From positions 310,001 to 374,000 of the forward strand of contig JADKBN010000003.1 in the NCBI GenBank assembly GCA_016715065.1: DNA of 64,000 nucleotides, given 5' to 3'. Positions 60,611-64,000 of this stretch are shown here, piece by piece. This DNA comes from Fibrobacterota bacterium (GTDB lineage: Bacteria; Fibrobacterota; Fibrobacteria; UBA5070). The notes under the pieces were generated by a model that ran no database searches, was not told the origin of the DNA, and saw only the letters and a list, made by a program, of their open reading frames with translations. Each line of letters opens with the position of its first letter. The stretch's first letter is position 1. The translations under genes were made by a program, and so were the position numbers.

Positions 60611-62249
60611 CGAATCCACCTCCCGATCCCGTCCGGCGGGATGTCTCGCCGCGAGCCTGGTCGCTTCGCGCGACTTCCAAGCCGGACACCGACAGCCCGA
60701 GCTTGTCGATCGCGGAGCGCAGTTCGCCCAGGTGTTCGCGCAGGAGGCGCGCGGTCTCGGCGGATTCGGCCTCCATGCGGATGGACAAAATACGTCCATC
60801 CAATGTCAGTTTCGCGTCGATCGCGCCCGCGCCCTTGGGTTCCAGACGGATTTCGGCGACATGGTGGTCGGGGCGCTGGTGGGCGCCGCGCTTGCGGCGG
60901 TCGTGCACCACCACCCGTTCGGGCTGCCATCCGGAGTCGTTTTTCGTCCACATGGTTTCCCCTCGCCACGCTCCGTCCCGACCCGATTCCCCGAGCCGTT
61001 CGCCCAGCAGCGATCGAGCGGTCTGGGCCAGAGGCGACTCGGGGTCCTCCGCGCCTTCCGGCGTGGAGATGGCCTGGAGGATCCTTTGCTCGAGCTCTTC
61101 GCGCGCGTCGGGCAGCAGTTTTCCGGATCCCAGGACGCGATCGACCGAGGCGGACAGCGCGGCGTGGCGCTCGCCACTGGCGGCCAGCCATGTCCGCAGC
61201 GATTCCAGTGTCTGCACCAGCGACTTCCCCTTTCCCAGGAGCGCGGAAAGTTCGGGATGGTCCGATGCGATGTCCAGCGACCACGCGACCAAGGCGCGTT
61301 GGGCCGTTTGGGCATCCAGTCGGGAAACCGCATGAGGCTTGTCTGCCAGGGGCGCGGACTCCGACGCGACCTGCGCAGGAGTCGAGGTCCGGCTGGTGGA
61401 CTCCGACGGCGGAAATTGCTTGGCCACTGGTACCGAGGGATCCACAGATGCGCCGGCGACTTTGTCCTTGGTTTGCGCAGGTCGCGAGTCGCCCAGGGCT
61501 TGCGGAGGTTGCCGGTCCAGGAGGTGCATGGCGCTCTGTCGAAGATACAGGGCGAGATCCTCGACCACCGCCGGGGGGGCGCTGGGTGCTCCCGAAAGCT
61601 CCAAAAGGACGCGAGCACCATCGAGGTCGGCGGTGACAGATTCTGGCGCAATGGCCCGGGCGATGGCCGATGTCCGCACCGGAGTCCACACCGCCGAACC
61701 GTCCGGAAGAACGGAGGCCTTGGCCGACAAGCGTTGCGGAGTGGTCACTTCCGGTGACGACCACAATTCCCAGGAAGAACCCGCCACCTGCGCCTGGAAC
61801 TTGCCGGGTTGGATCTGGGCGAGAAGTTCCACCACCGAAGCCGTGGTGGGTGGCAGGACTCCCGCATTTTGGGAGAGAAGAGCCGACGGCTTGCCGGACG
61901 AATCCGCAGCCAGCAGGCTCGCGGCCTTGGCGAAGTCGTTTTTTGCCAGGGCTTGGGAAACGTCCTTGGCCGTCTGGGGGTTGCCGAGGATTTCGCTCAG
62001 GGCCTCCCACAAGGATTGGCGAGCCTGGAGCAGGGCGGGGTTGACGGCCAGCGGAATGATCTGGATCTTGCCATCCGATCCGGCGGCCAGAGCCACCGGG
62101 GTTCCTGGCGTCCATGCTTCGGAGGTGGGCACCTCCATCACCGCCCCGGTAGCCAGACGCACGGTGACCTTGCCGTCCCGTACCCCTTCCGTTCTCCCCT
62201 CAAGGCGACCGGAAGTCGGGCCGGACCCAGGTAGGGCCGACAGTTCCAT
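60597..62249 (-). CDS. FliK-like flagellar hook-length control protein
   Basis: A 550-residue protein with a long Ser/Ala/Pro-rich variable region and a C-terminal domain (about 450-540) of FliK C type: VAEIRLEPKGAGAIDAKLTL, LSIRMEAESAETARLLREHL and LRSAIDKLGLSVSGLEV. This is the substrate-switching domain in FliK-like proteins. The N-terminal third is helical. It sits between truA and a gene with a DUF6115-like end, a neighbourhood of flagellar accessory genes. FliK assignment is by the C-terminal pattern only. Confidence 0.7.
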   Translation of the reverse strand: MELSALPGSGPTSGRLEGRTEGVRDGKVTVRLATGAVMEVPTSEAWTPGTPVALAAGSDGKIQIIPLAVNPALLQARQSLWEALSEILGNPQTAKDVSQALAKNDFAKAASLLAADSSGKPSALLSQNAGVLPPTTASVVELLAQIQPGKFQAQVAGSSWELWSSPEVTTPQRLSAKASVLPDGSAVWTPVRTSAIARAIAPESVTADLDGARVLLELSGAPSAPPAVVEDLALYLRQSAMHLLDRQPPQALGDSRPAQTKDKVAGASVDPSVPVAKQFPPSESTSRTSTPAQVASESAPLADKPHAVSRLDAQTAQRALVAWSLDIASDHPELSALLGKGKSLVQTLESLRTWLAASGERHAALSASVDRVLGSGKLLPDAREELEQRILQAISTPEGAEDPESPLAQTARSLLGERLGESGRDGAWRGETMWTKNDSGWQPERVVVHDRRKRGAHQRPDHHVAEIRLEPKGAGAIDAKLTLDGRILSIRMEAESAETARLLREHLGELRSAIDKLGLSVSGLEVARSDQARGETSRRTGSGGGFDVRA

Positions 62250-62261
62250 GCTCGTTCAGCT

Positions 62262-63140
62262 CTATCCGTTGCGGCGCAATTTGAGGATCAGGTCGACTTG
62301 GTCCTGGGGAATGCGCAGGCGGCGCGCGATCTCGGAGCTGGTGCGGCCTCGTTTGGCCATCGACACCACGTAGTCCTGGACAACGGTGGGCTCCGACGGT
62401 GCTGGCACATTGGTATTGGGCTGGCTGGTCGTGTTTTCCCACGCGTGTCGGCCCGTCTTGGGCGGTGGGGCGGCGGGGAGATCCGGGTCGGGTTCGGCGA
62501 TGCGGCCGGAACGGCCCGCGGCCACGTCTTCGGCGACACGCGCGGCGCGCTGCTGGGAAAAGGTCGCTTCGCGAGGTGCCGGGACATTGCGGCCTGGGGC
62601 TTGGCCACCCACGGGCATGCGGATGTTGCGATCGGCACGGGTGAAGGTCGGTTCCGTGAGCGGCAAGGGGCTGTCGTCGGGGCGACGACGACCGAACAGC
62701 CACCAGATCAAGCCGATCAGCGCCACGGCGGCGACGCCCACCAACACCCACAAATAGATGGCGAGGCTCCCCAACGTAGCGCCTAGACCAGCGGCATCTC
62801 CGGCAGGGGCAGGCAGATCGGCGGCGAGTTTGGCGTCCTGGACTTGGGAAATGCGAGCTTTGGCCCAGGTGTAGTTGGCCCAGAGGTCGGCTTGGCGTTT
62901 GACCAGTTCGGCGGTGGAATCCGCATCAGAAAATTGGGATTCGCGCATGGCGAGGTCCAAGAAGCGAAGGCTGTCGTCCAGTTGCGCGACACGGCGCACG
63001 AGAACCGAGTCGTGTTCCATTGGATCGGACAGAACCACTCCCGGAGCGCTCCGGTGTGTCTTCCAATACCACACTGCCGCCCCGGCACCTGCCAAGACAA
63101 GCAAAAATACCAGGACCCCCAGGATCCGACCGATTCGCAT
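62262..63140 (-). CDS. Membrane protein with DUF6115-like C-terminus
   Basis: A 292-residue protein with two membrane helices (RILGVLVFLLVLAGAGAAVWYW near the start and IYLWVLVGVAAVALIGLIWWLF near 135-157), a coiled-coil between them (LDDSLRFLDLAMRES), and a Pro-rich cytoplasmic tail ending SEIARRLRIPQDQVDLILKLRR, the winged-helix-like sequence found in DUF6115 flagellar-associated proteins. The ATG at 63140 starts the first helix directly. The stop lies 12 bases before the FliK-like start. Confidence 0.6.
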   Translation of the reverse strand: MRIGRILGVLVFLLVLAGAGAAVWYWKTHRSAPGVVLSDPMEHDSVLVRRVAQLDDSLRFLDLAMRESQFSDADSTAELVKRQADLWANYTWAKARISQVQDAKLAADLPAPAGDAAGLGATLGSLAIYLWVLVGVAAVALIGLIWWLFGRRRPDDSPLPLTEPTFTRADRNIRMPVGGQAPGRNVPAPREATFSQQRAARVAEDVAAGRSGRIAEPDPDLPAAPPPKTGRHAWENTTSQPNTNVPAPSEPTVVQDYVVSMAKRGRTSSEIARRLRIPQDQVDLILKLRRNG

Positions 63141-63220
63141 GCCTGGAAAGATAACCTTCCCAGCGGTCCCCATTGCTGTCCATCCTGCAAGGATCCCGCC
63201 AGAGTAGTAGATTAAGAGGC

Positions 63221-63514
63221 ATGGCAAGCCTCTACATTCTCGAGAACGATCGCCAGGTAGCCCGCGCCCAACTCGCGGCGGGATCCGTGACGGTGGGTCG
63301 GATCAAGAGCAATACCGTAGTGTTGGACAATCCAGGCGTTTCACGTCAGCATCTGCGAATCGATGGCGATCCGTCCGGGACATTGTTCGTTTTGGAGGAC
63401 TTGAACTCACTGAACGGCACCTACGTGGGCGCCACCCAGGTCCAGGCTTGCCTGTTGCGCAACGGGGATGAAATCCATCTGGGCAAGCACACGCTGGTTT
63501 TCGAAGACAACTGA
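63221..63514 (+). CDS. FHA domain protein
   Basis: A 97-residue single-domain protein: phosphothreonine-binding FHA fold with VGRIKSNTVVLDNPGVSRQHLRI (GR, SRQH) and LEDLNSLNGTYVGAT (NG). It fills the whole protein, with no kinase nearby. Such stand-alone FHA proteins often scaffold signalling or secretion complexes. It is divergent from the DUF6115-like gene with 80 bases between starts. Confidence 0.9.
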   Translation: MASLYILENDRQVARAQLAAGSVTVGRIKSNTVVLDNPGVSRQHLRIDGDPSGTLFVLEDLNSLNGTYVGATQVQACLLRNGDEIHLGKHTLVFEDN

Positions 63515-63595
63515 ATTTTTGTCGTTTTCCAAAACATGCCCTCCCGCGAGCCGGATCCGGCGTAAGTTGCCACCGACACGCTGGGGAGGGAATGG

Positions 63596-63742
63596 ATGGT
63601 TGTCATCCGTTGGATGTTGAATGTATTGGTTGTCGGGAGCTTGGCTCTCGTCATGACGCACGCTTCCAAGGCAACTCATAGGACGGGCCTGTTGTTTGGC
63701 TGGAAATCCGGCATGATCCGGTTTTTGGCCTCCCGTCCCTGA
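63596..63742 (+). CDS. Possible small hydrophobic peptide
   Basis: A 48-codon frame starting MVVIRWMLNVLVVGSLALVM with one membrane-length stretch, preceded by GGGAGGG. It is otherwise unsupported; the gap 63515-63751 between the FHA gene and uvrB holds no other candidate. Confidence 0.25.
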   Translation: MVVIRWMLNVLVVGSLALVMTHASKATHRTGLLFGWKSGMIRFLASRP

Positions 63743-63751
63743 TCCGGGCCC

Positions 63752-64000
63752 CTAGGTCCCCAATTCGCGGATCCGGTCGCGCAGTCGCGCCGCCCGTTCG
63801 AAATCCAGGCTTGCGGCCGCCTCGTGCATGCGGATCGCCAACGCGTCGGGATTGTCCCAGGTGTCGGCGTCCATGCCGCCGGGAGCTTCGTAGGCGAGCT
63901 TGGAGACGATTTTTGACGCCTTGCCCGAAGACTTCCCGCTTTTGCCGGCCGACTTGGGCTGGAACCCGCGTCCTTTTTTGGCGTCCTTCCAGGAGGGCTC
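63752..64000 (-). CDS. uvrB: Excinuclease ABC subunit B, C-terminal fragment
   Basis: The last 82 residues of a protein whose gene continues beyond the right edge. The end reads ALAIRMHEAAASLDFERAARLRDRIRELGT, the UVR motif that contacts UvrC, preceded by a Lys/Gly/Ser-rich linker (GRGFQPKSAGKSGKSSGKAS). UvrB carries this motif at its extreme C-terminus, as here, while UvrC has it internally. It is part of nucleotide excision repair. Confidence 0.85.
   Translation of the reverse strand, partial: EPSWKDAKKGRGFQPKSAGKSGKSSGKASKIVSKLAYEAPGGMDADTWDNPDALAIRMHEAAASLDFERAARLRDRIRELGT

Noticed and set aside
63592..63678. Cys-rich peptide starting MDGCHPLDVECIGC
   Set aside because: 28 codons in a frame overlapping the equally weak hydrophobic peptide; likely chance.
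1..64000. CRISPR array, prophage or complete insertion sequence
   Set aside because: No regularly spaced direct repeats, phage structural genes or transposase were found.

Overview
The window is GC-rich, gene-dense bacterial chromosome from a Gram-negative organism (TonB-type receptor, two secretin systems, lipoproteins, flagellin). The best phylum-level clue is the gene at 5018-5860, which reads as a TIGR02147 family protein, a family described as expanded in Fibrobacter. Together with high GC and flagella, this suggests a Fibrobacterota relative other than Fibrobacter succinogenes itself. That assignment is an inference from a single family.

Layout. 1-5.9 kb: tail of an unknown gene, purA-fabI, a minus-strand nucleotidyltransferase with a tiny coupled partner between twin hairpins, a small membrane protein, and a lipoprotein/TIGR02147 pair. 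5.9-6.8 kb: a gene-free stretch with two tandem diverged copies of a ~255-bp element that looks like a minus-strand structured RNA with its own promoter and terminator hairpins. 6.8-12.3 kb: two glycosyltransferases, a short flagellin, HU and a SpoU-type methyltransferase. 12.4-20.7 kb: an overlapping operon for an MSHA-like pilus / type II secretion-like machine (two pseudopilins, ATPase with an MshEN-like N-terminus, GspF protein, I/J/K-like proteins, MshL-like secretin). 20.7-23.5 kb: a membrane protein, an Lgt-like protein and a Tes-like radical SAM enzyme in one unit, then a convergent diguanylate cyclase. 24.7-39 kb: a long co-directional core block, rplM-rpsI, leader RNA, rpsB-tsf-pyrH-frr-uppS-cdsA-ispE-tRNA-Gln-rplY-pth, a PilZ protein and pilMNOPQ.

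39-48.2 kb is accessory: an ABC ATPase with a TIM-barrel-like partner, trmL with a secreted protein, two glycosyltransferases, an outer-membrane protein, a YecH-like protein behind a perfect palindrome, a secreted protein and a flagellar-rod-like small protein. 48.2-59.8 kb holds a radical SAM gene and cysG, each broken by an apparent single-base frameshift, a DUF4143 ATPase, a HAD hydrolase, a TonB-dependent receptor, cysE and a large B12/radical SAM protein. Three inverted pairs of one dispersed repeat lie in its intergenic gaps. The end of the window has truA, a FliK-like protein, a DUF6115-like membrane protein, an FHA protein and the C-terminus of uvrB.

How parts connect: the GGDEF enzyme, the MshEN-like domain of the pilus ATPase and the PilZ protein before pilM could form a c-di-GMP layer over the two pilus systems. 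The Lgt-like/Tes-like pair is the best candidate for an uncharacterised lipid-modifying system. The tandem RNA-like element is the best candidate for an undescribed RNA. Both need external searches that could not be run here.
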